Origin: Pseudomonas fluorescens
GTDB taxonomy: Bacteria > Pseudomonadota > Gammaproteobacteria > Pseudomonadales > Pseudomonadaceae
NCBI RefSeq assembly: GCF_003732425.1
Contig: NZ_MOBX01000013.1
Coordinates: 1,366,026 to 1,430,025, forward strand
Direction: 5' to 3'
Length of the DNA: 64,000 nt
The position numbers and the translations under genes were made by a program. How positions within the stretch are numbered: the first letter of the stretch is position 1; every line of letters starts with the position of its first letter. Of the stretch, positions 1-7,069 are shown one piece after another. The notes beneath the pieces were generated by a model. That model was not told where the DNA came from. It was given only the letters and a program-made list of their open reading frames with translations, and searched no databases.

Positions 1-588
1 CACGCCGTTGGGCTGGATCAGCCACAGATAATCAGCTTCGGCATCGGCCAGAATCGAGCAGCCTTCCAGGTACTCACGCGCCTCCTGCAACGGCTGATAC
101 GGCAAGTGGCACGCCTCGGCGACCGCGCCCAGCACTTGCACTTCATCGACGCGTTTCGGATAAACCAGACGATCGCCGTCGTCGAGGCGAATGTTGCGCG
201 CGAAGCCAACCTCCAATGCGACCGGATCGAGATCGGCAATCTGCCGCCCCGTCACCGGCATCTGCCGCACTTCTTCGGCCAGACGCTGCGCCAGCGCCGC
301 ACGACTCGGCCGGTCGAACAGCATCGACATACGTTGCAGCACATCCAGATCGAACAGCACGCCGACCTTGAGCCGCGTCTGCTCTTCAATCAGCGACTGC
401 CGCAGCAATCCGCCCGCCAGCCAATAGCCTTCGGCATTCGGCACGGCTTCACCGATCACATCGAGCAAGCGCCCGCCCGGTGGCAACGCGACCGGCCCGG
501 GATTGGCGACATCGCCCGACACCGTGACGGCCGCCTGACTCACACTGGCGACCAGCATCAGGCTCGCCGATAACATTTTCAGGCGCAT
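1..588 (-). CDS. GfcC/YjbG-like capsule biosynthesis protein (3' end cut by window edge)
   Basis: The leftward frame starts at ATG 588 and runs off the window with about 196 codons visible. It begins with a short signal peptide (MRLKMLSASLMLVASVSQA) and is followed by an SLBB/beta-grasp-like segment (SGDVANPGPVALPPGGRL). This fits the periplasmic GfcC family of group 4 capsule and Yjb polysaccharide operons. The ATG shares one base with the stop of the gfcB-like gene (TGATG), which implies translational coupling. In Enterobacteria GfcC acts with GfcB and GfcD near the Wza export channel, so a gfcD-like gene is expected just beyond the left edge. The family call rests on context plus fold-like features and is less certain than wza. 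Confidence 0.68.
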   Translation of the reverse strand, partial: MRLKMLSASLMLVASVSQAAVTVSGDVANPGPVALPPGGRLLDVIGEAVPNAEGYWLAGGLLRQSLIEEQTRLKVGVLFDLDVLQRMSMLFDRPSRAALAQRLAEEVRQMPVTGRQIADLDPVALEVGFARNIRLDDGDRLVYPKRVDEVQVLGAVAEACHLPYQPLQEAREYLEGCSILADAEADYLWLIQPNGV

Positions 589-1253
589 CACGGCAGGTGC
601 CTGCGATCTGGGGTCAGTTGCACAACCTTGACGCGCAACTGCGACGTCAGTTGCTGCTCGCTCTGCAAAATGAAACCGTCACGCGGGTCGACCCAGTAAC
701 GATTGGTCGCGCTCAGGCCGATGGCCGGGGCGTCAATGTGTTCATCGACACGCAGCACGGTGTATTCCTTGTCGAGAATCTGCAGGGTTTGTTCGGCGCG
801 GCGCGAGAAGCGGCTGTTGACGATCACCCCGACTTCCTGGCCCTTGTAGAGGTCGATCCAGCGCCGCGTGGTGAACCCGTCGGCGACGTGATGCAGGCCT
901 TGTTTGAACGGCGAGTCATCGGCCAGCCGCGTGCCATCGAGATCGCCTTCCAGGCCCAGGCCAATGCTGCGCACAGCAAGACCATTACGCAGCAGCAGCA
1001 CTTGTTTGCCCGAGGCGACCCAGAACTGCAGGTCTTCCCGCTCGCGCACCAGCGCCAGCACCCCGGAGCCGGACGGCGTGGTCAGTTTCAGTTGCGGGTA
1101 GTTGACCCCGGCCACTTCGGCCGCCGACACGTCGACTTCATCCGGGCCGACAACCGCCGCTTTAAGGTTATTCAACGAAGCGCTCATCAGCGGGTTACAG
1201 CCGCACAGCAACGAGGCCGCCATCAGGCACAGGCCAACTTTCAAAATGTTCAA
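588..1253 (-). CDS. YjbF/GfcB family outer-membrane lipoprotein
   Basis: The product has 221 residues. A lipoprotein signal with a Cys near residue 19 (LLCGC) is followed by an all-beta body with conserved stretches such as YWVDPRDGF near the C-terminus. This matches the YjbF/GfcB lipoprotein family, which is found only in group 4 capsule or Yjb exopolysaccharide operons. The gene starts 11 bases after the wza stop and overlaps the gfcC-like gene by one base, so it is part of one leftward transcript. The exact biochemical role of the family is unknown. It is thought to assist polymer export or retention at the outer membrane. Confidence 0.8.
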   Translation of the reverse strand: MNILKVGLCLMAASLLCGCNPLMSASLNNLKAAVVGPDEVDVSAAEVAGVNYPQLKLTTPSGSGVLALVREREDLQFWVASGKQVLLLRNGLAVRSIGLGLEGDLDGTRLADDSPFKQGLHHVADGFTTRRWIDLYKGQEVGVIVNSRFSRRAEQTLQILDKEYTVLRVDEHIDAPAIGLSATNRYWVDPRDGFILQSEQQLTSQLRVKVVQLTPDRRHLP

Positions 1254-1264
1254 AGTCGGCGACC

Positions 1265-2380
1265 TTATTTGCTGTTGTTACTGTATTCGCTCCAGTTCTT
1301 CGCAGCGGAAGCACCGGTGCCGACAATCGATGCCGACGGCACCAATTGGCTGATCAGACGGTTCCAGCGAGTCACGTTGGCAGGCCCGACATACACCACG
1401 TCCTGCGGGCGAACTTCGAAGTGCGAAGCGAGGGCCATGGCGGTCGGCGATTCGGCTTCCAGCTGGTAGATCTTGGCCGGTTCGACATCGAGGTTTTCCA
1501 CGCCACGAATGACGTACACCGCGTTGCCGTTGGAGGTGGTCTGTGCCAGGCCGCCAACCGAACCGAGCACGTCGGTGAGGTTCATCGTCGCGGTCTTGAA
1601 ACTCAACGCACGGGGCTGATTGACCTCGCCCATCACGTAGATGCGCTTGTTGTCGTTGTATGGCAGATACAGCTGATCGCCGCCCTTGAGGTAAACGTTC
1701 TGCAACTCGGAATCCTGCTGATTGAGCGAGTCGAGATTCAGCGGATACGTGCGCCCCTTGCGCGTCAGCAACAACCCGGACAGGTCGGCGTTGTTGGTGT
1801 CGATGCCGGCCGAACCGAGGGCCTCGACCACGCTCAGCGGGTTGGTGGAAATCGCTTGCGGGCCGGCCTTGGCCACCGCGCCGGTCACCACGACTTTCTG
1901 GCTGGCGAAACGCAACACCGCGACATCCACTTGCGGCTCGGCGATAAATGCCGACAGCCGCTGTTCAATGTCCGAGCGCAGTTGCTGGATGGTCCGGCCG
2001 GTGGCCTGGACTTCCTTGATGAACGGGTAATACAGCGTGCCATCGGAGCGCACCAGACGGCCGTTGGCATCGATCTGTTGTTGCGCGCCGGACGGGGCCG
2101 TCAGCTCAGGGTGATCCCACACGGTGATGTACAGAACATCATTGTTGCCGATGCGGTATTCGGCCGGGGTCGCCAACAACTCCGGCGGCAGCGACTCACG
2201 CTTTTGCGTGGCGCGGTTCATGGCAATCAGCTTCGGCGTGATCGGAATCAGCTCGACCCGGCTGCTCTCGCTGGCACCCTGGCGGGTGATGTCACTGGTG
2301 CTGAGGTATTGACCGGGGGAAAACATGCAACCTTGCAAAGCGAGACTTGCCAACATTAAAAGATAAACACTACGAGTCAT
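1265..2380 (-). CDS. wza: Wza/GfcE-type polysaccharide export outer-membrane lipoprotein
   Basis: The product has 371 residues with a lipobox (LALQGC, Cys 18). A poly_export domain follows (YRIGNNDVLYITVWDHPEL, about residues 75-95), then two SLBB repeats (VVVTGAVAKAG and IYVMGEVNQPRAL), and a C-terminal stretch that would form the membrane helix ring. Wza multimers form the channel through which a Wzx/Wzy-dependent polymer leaves the cell, in contact with the Wzc kinase in the inner membrane. Wzc is encoded 10 kb away in the same locus. Here wza follows a gfcA-like gene and precedes gfcB and gfcC, unlike the E. coli order gfcABCDE. The start at 2380 has only a weak ribosome binding site. Confidence 0.92.
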   Translation of the reverse strand: MTRSVYLLMLASLALQGCMFSPGQYLSTSDITRQGASESSRVELIPITPKLIAMNRATQKRESLPPELLATPAEYRIGNNDVLYITVWDHPELTAPSGAQQQIDANGRLVRSDGTLYYPFIKEVQATGRTIQQLRSDIEQRLSAFIAEPQVDVAVLRFASQKVVVTGAVAKAGPQAISTNPLSVVEALGSAGIDTNNADLSGLLLTRKGRTYPLNLDSLNQQDSELQNVYLKGGDQLYLPYNDNKRIYVMGEVNQPRALSFKTATMNLTDVLGSVGGLAQTTSNGNAVYVIRGVENLDVEPAKIYQLEAESPTAMALASHFEVRPQDVVYVGPANVTRWNRLISQLVPSASIVGTGASAAKNWSEYSNNSK

Positions 2381-2415
2381 AATGGCACTACGCTATTCAA
2401 GGGCGAATCCAAAAA

Positions 2416-2447
2416 CAAAGTCACCCGACTTGCGTCGGGCGACCTTG
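2416..2447 (-). terminator. Attenuator-like hairpin between gfcA-like gene and wza
   Basis: A 14-base-pair near-perfect stem with a four-base loop reads leftward and is followed at once by a T-rich tract (TTTGTTTTTGG). It lies between the stop of the small gfcA-like gene and the wza start, so it could end most transcripts after gfcA and let a fraction continue into wza-gfcBC. Confidence 0.7.
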
Positions 2448-2470
2448 TACTGCACTAACAGAACTTCCTG

Positions 2471-2707
2471 TTAGTTATGCGTGCCGGTTGTACCGGTGGT
2501 ACCCGTCGTACCGGTGGTACCGCCGTTGGCACTGCCACCGCTGTTAGACGCCGCTACAGCACTGGCAACCATTGCAGTACTGGCTGCGGGCGCTTGAGAA
2601 GCCGCCACGTTGCCACCTACATTGGTTACCGCTGTCAGCGGTGCTTCAGCGGCGGCAGCCCAGTTGCTCAACATCGTCAACAGGGCAACTGCCATCACTT
2701 TTTTCAT
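2471..2707 (-). CDS. GfcA/YjbE-like small secreted Thr-Gly-rich protein
   Basis: The product has 78 residues. A signal peptide (MKKVMAVALLTMLSNWAAAA) is followed by an Ala/Ser/Val-rich segment and a C-terminal run of Gly-Thr-Thr repeats ending in HN. This is the composition of E. coli YjbE and GfcA (YmcD), the first genes of the yjbEFGH and gfc operons. Context agrees, because wza, gfcB and gfcC follow. A strong ribosome binding site (AAAGGAG) lies seven bases before the ATG. The attenuator just downstream suggests it is made in excess over the rest of the operon. The family has no known biochemical activity. The Thr-Gly repeat is encoded by near-identical tandem DNA repeats (about 2484-2525) that could vary in copy number. 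Confidence 0.72.
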   Translation of the reverse strand: MKKVMAVALLTMLSNWAAAAEAPLTAVTNVGGNVAASQAPAASTAMVASAVAASNSGGSANGGTTGTTGTTGTTGTHN

Positions 2708-2907
2708 ATCAACTCCTTTCTAACATTCGACTTGTTAAAAAACTCGTCTGAGTTAGCGGTGGTGAGTTCAAGTCCGCAAAAAGCGCGAACATGATCCGTC
2801 GTTCTTTCACAGTCTTACCCAACTGATAAAAGTCGAACGGCAGGTTTATATCTACGGACTTGTAAAAGGCATTGCCAGTGTAATTTCCCGACGTTATCTA
2901 ACAACCT

Positions 2908-2920
2908 GACTGAAAATAAC
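2908..2920. promoter_or_regulatory. Shared EPS-locus motif, copy 1 (upstream of gfcA-like gene)
   Basis: GACTGAAAATAAC lies about 200 bases upstream of the gfcA-like start. It matches at 12 of 13 positions the motif found in the galE-galU and wzb-glycosidase control regions. A partial second copy (GGACTAAAT) follows at 2924-2932. The binding factor is unknown. Confidence 0.4.
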
Positions 2921-2937
2921 ATTGGACTAAATGGCCA

Positions 2938-3954
2938 TCATCGCGAGTAGCCTTGAGGATGATTCGATTGCCAGCGCCAAGTGTCAGTGACCATGTCCTG
3001 CAAGTTGCGCGTGGCTTTCCAGCCCAGCTCTTTTGCCGCCTTGGAGGCGTCGGCCCAACTCTCGGCGATATCCCCGGAACGACGCGGCATCATCCGGTAT
3101 GGCACCGGTTGCCCGCAGGCTTGCTCAAACGCGTGGAGCACTTGCAGCACGCTGTAGCCATCGCCGGTGCCGAGGTTCCAAGTATGAATGCCGCTGCGTT
3201 CGGAGATGGATTGCAACGCCTTCAAGTGGCCGTCCGCCAGATCGACGACGTGGATGTAATCGCGCACGCCAGTGCCATCGATGGTCGGATAATCGTTGCC
3301 GAAGATCGACAACTCCTGAAGGCTGCCGACCGCAACCTGGCTGATGTAAGGCACCAGATTATTCGGGATGCCGTTGGGGTCTTCGCCCATGTGCCCGCTG
3401 GCGTGGGCGCCGATCGGGTTGAAGTAGCGCAGCAAGGCAATGCTCCAGCGCGGCTCGGCCTGGCTCAGATCACGCAGGACATTCTCGACAATCAGCTTGG
3501 ATTGGCCGTAGGGATTGGTCGGATTGCCGGTGGGGAAATCCTCGCGAATCGGCATCTGCTCAGGCTCGCCATACACCGTAGCGGATGAGCTGAACACCAG
3601 CCGGAACACCCCCGCCGCCGCCATCGCCTGACACAGATTGATGCTGCCGCTGACATTGGTCTCGTAGTACTCCAGCGGCTTGCGCACACTCTCGCCGACC
3701 GCTTTCAGGCCGGCAAAATGCAGCACCGCTTCGATGTTGTGCTCGCGGAAAATCCGGTCGAGCAGTGCCCGGTCACAGACATCGCCGCGGATCATCCAGG
3801 CACTCTTGCCGCAAATGCCTTCAACCGCCTGCAACGCGGCTTCGCTGCTGTTGCAAAGGTTATCCAGTACGACAACTTCATAACCTGCTTCAAGCAGTGC
3901 AAGTGTGGTGTGCGAGCCGATATAGCCGGCACCACCCGTTACCAGAATCTTCAT
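2938..3954 (-). CDS. galE: UDP-glucose 4-epimerase
   Basis: The product has 338 residues, full length for GalE. The N-terminal NAD-binding motif is VTGGAGYIGSH, the extended-SDR active site is present (SSSATVYGEP, then YGQSK as YxxxK), and the substrate-binding region includes RYFNPIGAH. The enzyme interconverts UDP-glucose and UDP-galactose in the cytoplasm. It is divergent from galU, which makes UDP-glucose, and lies between two exopolysaccharide operons. The inferred job is therefore precursor supply for this polymer, not galactose catabolism. A weak GGA ribosome binding site precedes ATG 3954. Confidence 0.94.
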   Translation of the reverse strand: MKILVTGGAGYIGSHTTLALLEAGYEVVVLDNLCNSSEAALQAVEGICGKSAWMIRGDVCDRALLDRIFREHNIEAVLHFAGLKAVGESVRKPLEYYETNVSGSINLCQAMAAAGVFRLVFSSSATVYGEPEQMPIREDFPTGNPTNPYGQSKLIVENVLRDLSQAEPRWSIALLRYFNPIGAHASGHMGEDPNGIPNNLVPYISQVAVGSLQELSIFGNDYPTIDGTGVRDYIHVVDLADGHLKALQSISERSGIHTWNLGTGDGYSVLQVLHAFEQACGQPVPYRMMPRRSGDIAESWADASKAAKELGWKATRNLQDMVTDTWRWQSNHPQGYSR

Positions 3955-4344
3955 AGTGCGATCCGTCTTTGAATGAGTGACAAGTAGCGTGTCAAGCCTG
4001 ATTCATTGAAGATGTGTCACAATCCACACAAATAAGGCGACAACAACCGAAAACAAAACTAGTTCAATGACTGGCAATAAATATTTTTGCAGGTCACACT
4101 GTATTGCCCGTTACTTATTAGCACTCCCTGCGCACTCATCACTATCAACAGATACCGACTAAAAATAACTAATAACGCACTCGCCGACATCTCATAACAT
4201 TGTCATGTTTTACCGGCCCAACTAATTGCCATTAACAACCTGACTCAGGTATTAAAGTAGTCCTTCAATCAATATTGAAACTTGCAGCCATTGTTTATGG
4301 CTCGCATCCGTCGCCTGTGTTCCATGACTGTCCAGGATACTTTT
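3955..4344. other. AT-rich divergent control region between galE and galU
   Basis: These 390 bases hold no coding frame. They are clearly richer in A and T than the flanking genes and must contain the galE and galU promoters. They carry one exact copy of the shared motif (4157-4170) and a 13-mer, TAACAACCTGACT (4233-4245), that also occurs upstream of the gfcA-like gene. I could not assign -35/-10 boxes with confidence. Confidence 0.6.
4157..4170. promoter_or_regulatory. Shared EPS-locus motif, copy 2 (galE-galU region)
   Basis: GACTAAAAATAACT is identical over 14 bases to the copy at 15565-15578. It lies 203 bases from the galE start and 175 bases from the galU start. It is a candidate binding site for a common regulator of the locus, with no known factor assigned. 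Confidence 0.45.
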
Positions 4345-5178
4345 ATGATTCGTAAATGTTTGTTCCCCGCTGCCGGCTATGGCACGCGTTTCTTGCCGGC
4401 CACCAAAGCCATGCCGAAAGAGATGCTGCCGATCGTCAACAAGCCGTTGATCGAGTACGCCGTTGAAGAAGCGCGGGACGCCGGTCTGCAACACATGGCC
4501 ATCGTCACCGGTCGCGGCAAGCGTGCGCTGGAAGACCATTTCGACATCAGCTACGAACTCGAACACCAGATTCGCGGCACCGAGAAAGAGAAATTCCTCG
4601 CCGGCACCCGCGAGCTGATCGACACCTGCACTTTCTCTTACACCCGTCAGGTGGAAATGAAGGGCCTGGGCCACGCGATTCTCAGCGGTCGTCCGCTGAT
4701 CGGCGATGAACCCTTCGCCGTGGTGCTGGCCGATGACCTGTGCCTGAACCTGGAAGGTGACGGCGTGCTCACGCAGATGATTCAGCTGTACAAAAAATTC
4801 CGCTGCTCGATCGTCGCCATCCAGGAAGTCCCGGCCGACCAGACCCACAAGTACGGGGTAATTGCCGGCGAGCTGATCTCCGACGGCATCTACCGGGTCA
4901 ACAACATGGTGGAAAAACCGGCCCCGCAAGACGCGCCGTCAAACCTGGCGATCATCGGTCGCTACATCCTCACCCCGGACATTTTCGACCTGATCGCCGA
5001 CACCCAGCCGGGCAAGGGCGGCGAGATCCAGATCACCGATGCACTGATGAAACAGGCGCAAAACGGTTGCGTGCTGGCCTACCAATTCAAAGGTCTGCGC
5101 TTTGACTGCGGTGACGCCGAGGGTTACTTGCAGGCGACCAATTTCTGCTACGAAAACGTCTATCTCAAGGGCCGCTGA
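4345..5178 (+). CDS. galU: UTP-glucose-1-phosphate uridylyltransferase
   Basis: The product has 277 residues from ATG 4345. The open frame extends 21 codons upstream, but the family begins at MIRKCLFPAAGYGTRF, and that start was chosen. The nucleotide-binding signature GYGTRFLPATKAMPKEMLP is intact, as are VLADDLCLN and RFDCGDAEGYL near the C-terminus. GalU makes UDP-glucose from glucose-1-phosphate and UTP, the main activated sugar for exopolysaccharide and lipopolysaccharide cores. Divergent galE and the surrounding wz genes suggest it feeds this locus. Pseudomonas usually keeps a galU elsewhere, so this may be a dedicated extra copy. Confidence 0.94.
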   Translation: MIRKCLFPAAGYGTRFLPATKAMPKEMLPIVNKPLIEYAVEEARDAGLQHMAIVTGRGKRALEDHFDISYELEHQIRGTEKEKFLAGTRELIDTCTFSYTRQVEMKGLGHAILSGRPLIGDEPFAVVLADDLCLNLEGDGVLTQMIQLYKKFRCSIVAIQEVPADQTHKYGVIAGELISDGIYRVNNMVEKPAPQDAPSNLAIIGRYILTPDIFDLIADTQPGKGGEIQITDALMKQAQNGCVLAYQFKGLRFDCGDAEGYLQATNFCYENVYLKGR

Positions 5179-5207
5179 GACGGCTCCCTTCTCCCGACGA
5201 GGCCACC

Positions 5208-5621
5208 ATGAACATTGCACAACATTCCGTAGAGATTGAACGCGAGGTGGGTAACCTCGGGGTGATGAGTTGGTTGTCCCGCCATCAGCCGTTGCCCAGC
5301 GCCAACGAGTCCTGGCTGGGCACGATTTTGCTGGTGGAGCGGATTGGCGTGTTTCCGGCGTCCGGTGATATCCGCCGGCCGCTGCGCGATCCCTATCCCC
5401 TGCTCGCTCATTTGAAAAACCTGTATGGCGAGCAGGCGCTGGAAATGGATGATCAGGATGGTCTGAAGGTGATCTTCAGCGACTGGCGCTTTCGCGTGCG
5501 CATCTGCTGCAACGACCCGGCGATCATCATCAACGTTGAGACGCGGTGTGATACGCGGTTGATGCCGCAGAAGATTGCGGAGCTGCTCGAGCAAGTCGAC
5601 GCCTTCACGCAAGACGTCTGA
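5208..5621 (+). CDS. Uncharacterised 137-residue protein cotranscribed with galU
   Basis: The frame starts at ATG 5208, 29 bases after galU, with a GAGG ribosome binding site. The product is soluble-looking with no signal peptide or membrane segment. It is mixed alpha/beta, with a central LERI/VFPASGDIRRPL region and a C-terminal helix (MPQKIAELLEQVDAF). I do not recognise a family. Codon use resembles the neighbours, and the spacing indicates one transcript with galU. A link to sugar-nucleotide or polymer production is inferred from position only. Confidence 0.7.
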   Translation: MNIAQHSVEIEREVGNLGVMSWLSRHQPLPSANESWLGTILLVERIGVFPASGDIRRPLRDPYPLLAHLKNLYGEQALEMDDQDGLKVIFSDWRFRVRICCNDPAIIINVETRCDTRLMPQKIAELLEQVDAFTQDV

Positions 5622-5632
5622 TCACTCCCGAT

Positions 5633-5716
5633 GTAGGAGCTGCCGAAGGCTGCGATCTTTTGATCTTGTTTTTTAGAAGACAAGATCAAAAGATCGCAGC
5701 CTTCGGCAGCTCCTAC
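5633..5716. repeat. REP-type perfect inverted repeat (GTAGGAGCTGCC family)
   Basis: Two 37-base arms are exactly complementary around a 10-base T/A-rich loop. They start with GTAGGAGCTGCCGAAGGC and end with its complement. The element lies between the convergent galU-linked gene and the SGNH hydrolase gene. It would form a very stable hairpin in either transcript and probably acts as a bidirectional terminator or mRNA stabiliser. Related copies occur at 6921, 34933, 56739 and 60891. Confidence 0.9.
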
Positions 5717-5731
5717 CGTGGGTTTACCGTG

Positions 5732-6862
5732 TTATTTCGGAGCGGCGTCGCACCGGTCCTTGACGCCCATGATCCAGCCATAAAAGTAATCCGCAATCAC
5801 CTTCCCGCCCGTGGCCGGAACCGGATGAATCTTGTCCGGGCCGATCATTGCCGCCGCGTAGCGTTTGACGTCCGGCCCGAACGCACATTGCAGGTTGGCG
5901 TACCCCAGATGCTGCTCGCGCGCCCAAGGTTCAAGCACTTGCGCGTACGCCGACATCGGATAAGCGCTGGAGCGCGTAGTGTCCTGGCGCATGATCAGGT
6001 TGATGCTCGCCTTCGGTTGAATCTCACGCAGCATCCCGACCAGACCCTGAACGTTCTGCAGATACTGCGCAGGCTTCACGCCGAAACCCTGGTCATTGCC
6101 ACCAAGCATGATCAGGTAAACGTCGGCCGGGATCCTCGACACCGCGGCTTTCCACTGCACCTGCCATTGCGGATCCTTGTGATAGAAGTCCGCAGACGCC
6201 GCACCCGATGCCGCCAGTTTCGAGACCCGCACGCCGTTCTGATCGTTGCTCATCCACAGGCCGAACAACGTCGGTGCGCCCTTCACCACTTCCAGTTTGA
6301 AGGACCAGTCTTTCGCGGCCGGGAGCCCTGTCAGCGGTACTTCCTGTACGCCTTCACCTTCAAGATTCAGGGGTTGCCAGTCTTGCGTGGGTGTCCAGCG
6401 GTAGCGGATCTCACTGGATTCGCCGTTACCCAGATAAAGCAGTTTCGCCTGAGTGACCGCCGTATCGATGCGCGGCGAAGGATTGGCATCCACCTGCAAC
6501 CACGCGCCGGGCCGGCCTGTCACCGTGCGGCTGTCCGGGCTCGCTTGCCCCAGGTCTGAAACCTTCCAGTCGCCGCCAAAGTACTTGTCACTGCTGCGGG
6601 TGTATTTGAAATGCGTGCCGCCCAACGCGGCACCGTGGTTGAAACCGACATAACCCGGCCCGGCAAATCCCACCTCACCGGCCACGCGCTGCACCAGTTT
6701 GTTCAGGTAGAAATCCTGCCCGGCGCTGTAGCTGTCGCCGATCACCGAGACCGATAGAACCTTGCCGGCCTTGCCTTCACGCCATTGCGCAAAACGCTCA
6801 CGGGCATCGCCCACCTGAACCACCGACGCTGCGACCGGTTGCGCATCATCTACTGCCAACAT
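5732..6862 (-). CDS. SGNH-fold hydrolase/esterase, probable polysaccharide acetyl-modifying enzyme
   Basis: The product has 376 residues. SGNH block I is VIGDSYSAG with Ser 44, the Asn block is LGGNDQG, and the C-terminal dyad is DKIHP (Asp 343, His 346). The catalytic set is therefore complete. A central region of about residues 90-230 looks like a beta-rich carbohydrate-binding insert. The start at 6862 has a good AAGGA site and an in-frame stop five codons upstream, so no longer form exists. No signal peptide is visible, which is unusual for this role. It is the last gene of the leftward operon after an acyltransferase-3, so removal or transfer of O-acetyl groups on the polymer is the likely job. 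Confidence 0.8.
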   Translation of the reverse strand: MLAVDDAQPVAASVVQVGDARERFAQWREGKAGKVLSVSVIGDSYSAGQDFYLNKLVQRVAGEVGFAGPGYVGFNHGAALGGTHFKYTRSSDKYFGGDWKVSDLGQASPDSRTVTGRPGAWLQVDANPSPRIDTAVTQAKLLYLGNGESSEIRYRWTPTQDWQPLNLEGEGVQEVPLTGLPAAKDWSFKLEVVKGAPTLFGLWMSNDQNGVRVSKLAASGAASADFYHKDPQWQVQWKAAVSRIPADVYLIMLGGNDQGFGVKPAQYLQNVQGLVGMLREIQPKASINLIMRQDTTRSSAYPMSAYAQVLEPWAREQHLGYANLQCAFGPDVKRYAAAMIGPDKIHPVPATGGKVIADYFYGWIMGVKDRCDAAPK

Positions 6863-6920
6863 GCAAAATTTCCTTCAGTCTGGAATGGCCCACTGAATGC
6901 CGGGGTGTACACAGATCAAC

Positions 6921-7013
6921 TGTAGGAGCTGTCGAGTGAAACGAGGCTGCGATCTTTTGATCCTGCGCTTCAAAAACAAGATCAAAAGATCGCAGCGTGC
7001 CGCAGCTCCTACA
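6921..7013. repeat. REP-type inverted repeat (GTAGGAGCTGCC family, imperfect)
   Basis: This is a diverged copy of the element at 5633. The outer TGTAGGAGCTG/CAGCTCCTACA and the inner GCTGCGATCTTTTGATC arms still pair, while the segment between them has changed on one arm only. It lies between the acyltransferase-3 and SGNH hydrolase genes, inside the operon. Confidence 0.82.
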
Positions 7014-7040
7014 AGAGATCTTGTGTACGACACGGCCCTA

Positions 7041-7066
7041 GTGTGGGAGCGAGCTTGCTCGCGAAG
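7041..7066. repeat. Single REP element (GCGAGC stem)
   Basis: GTGTGGGAGCGAGCTTGCTCGCGAAG is the common P. fluorescens REP, with a GCGAGC/GCTCGC stem. It is a lone copy directly after the acyltransferase-3 stop. Confidence 0.85.
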
Positions 7067-7069
7067 CTC

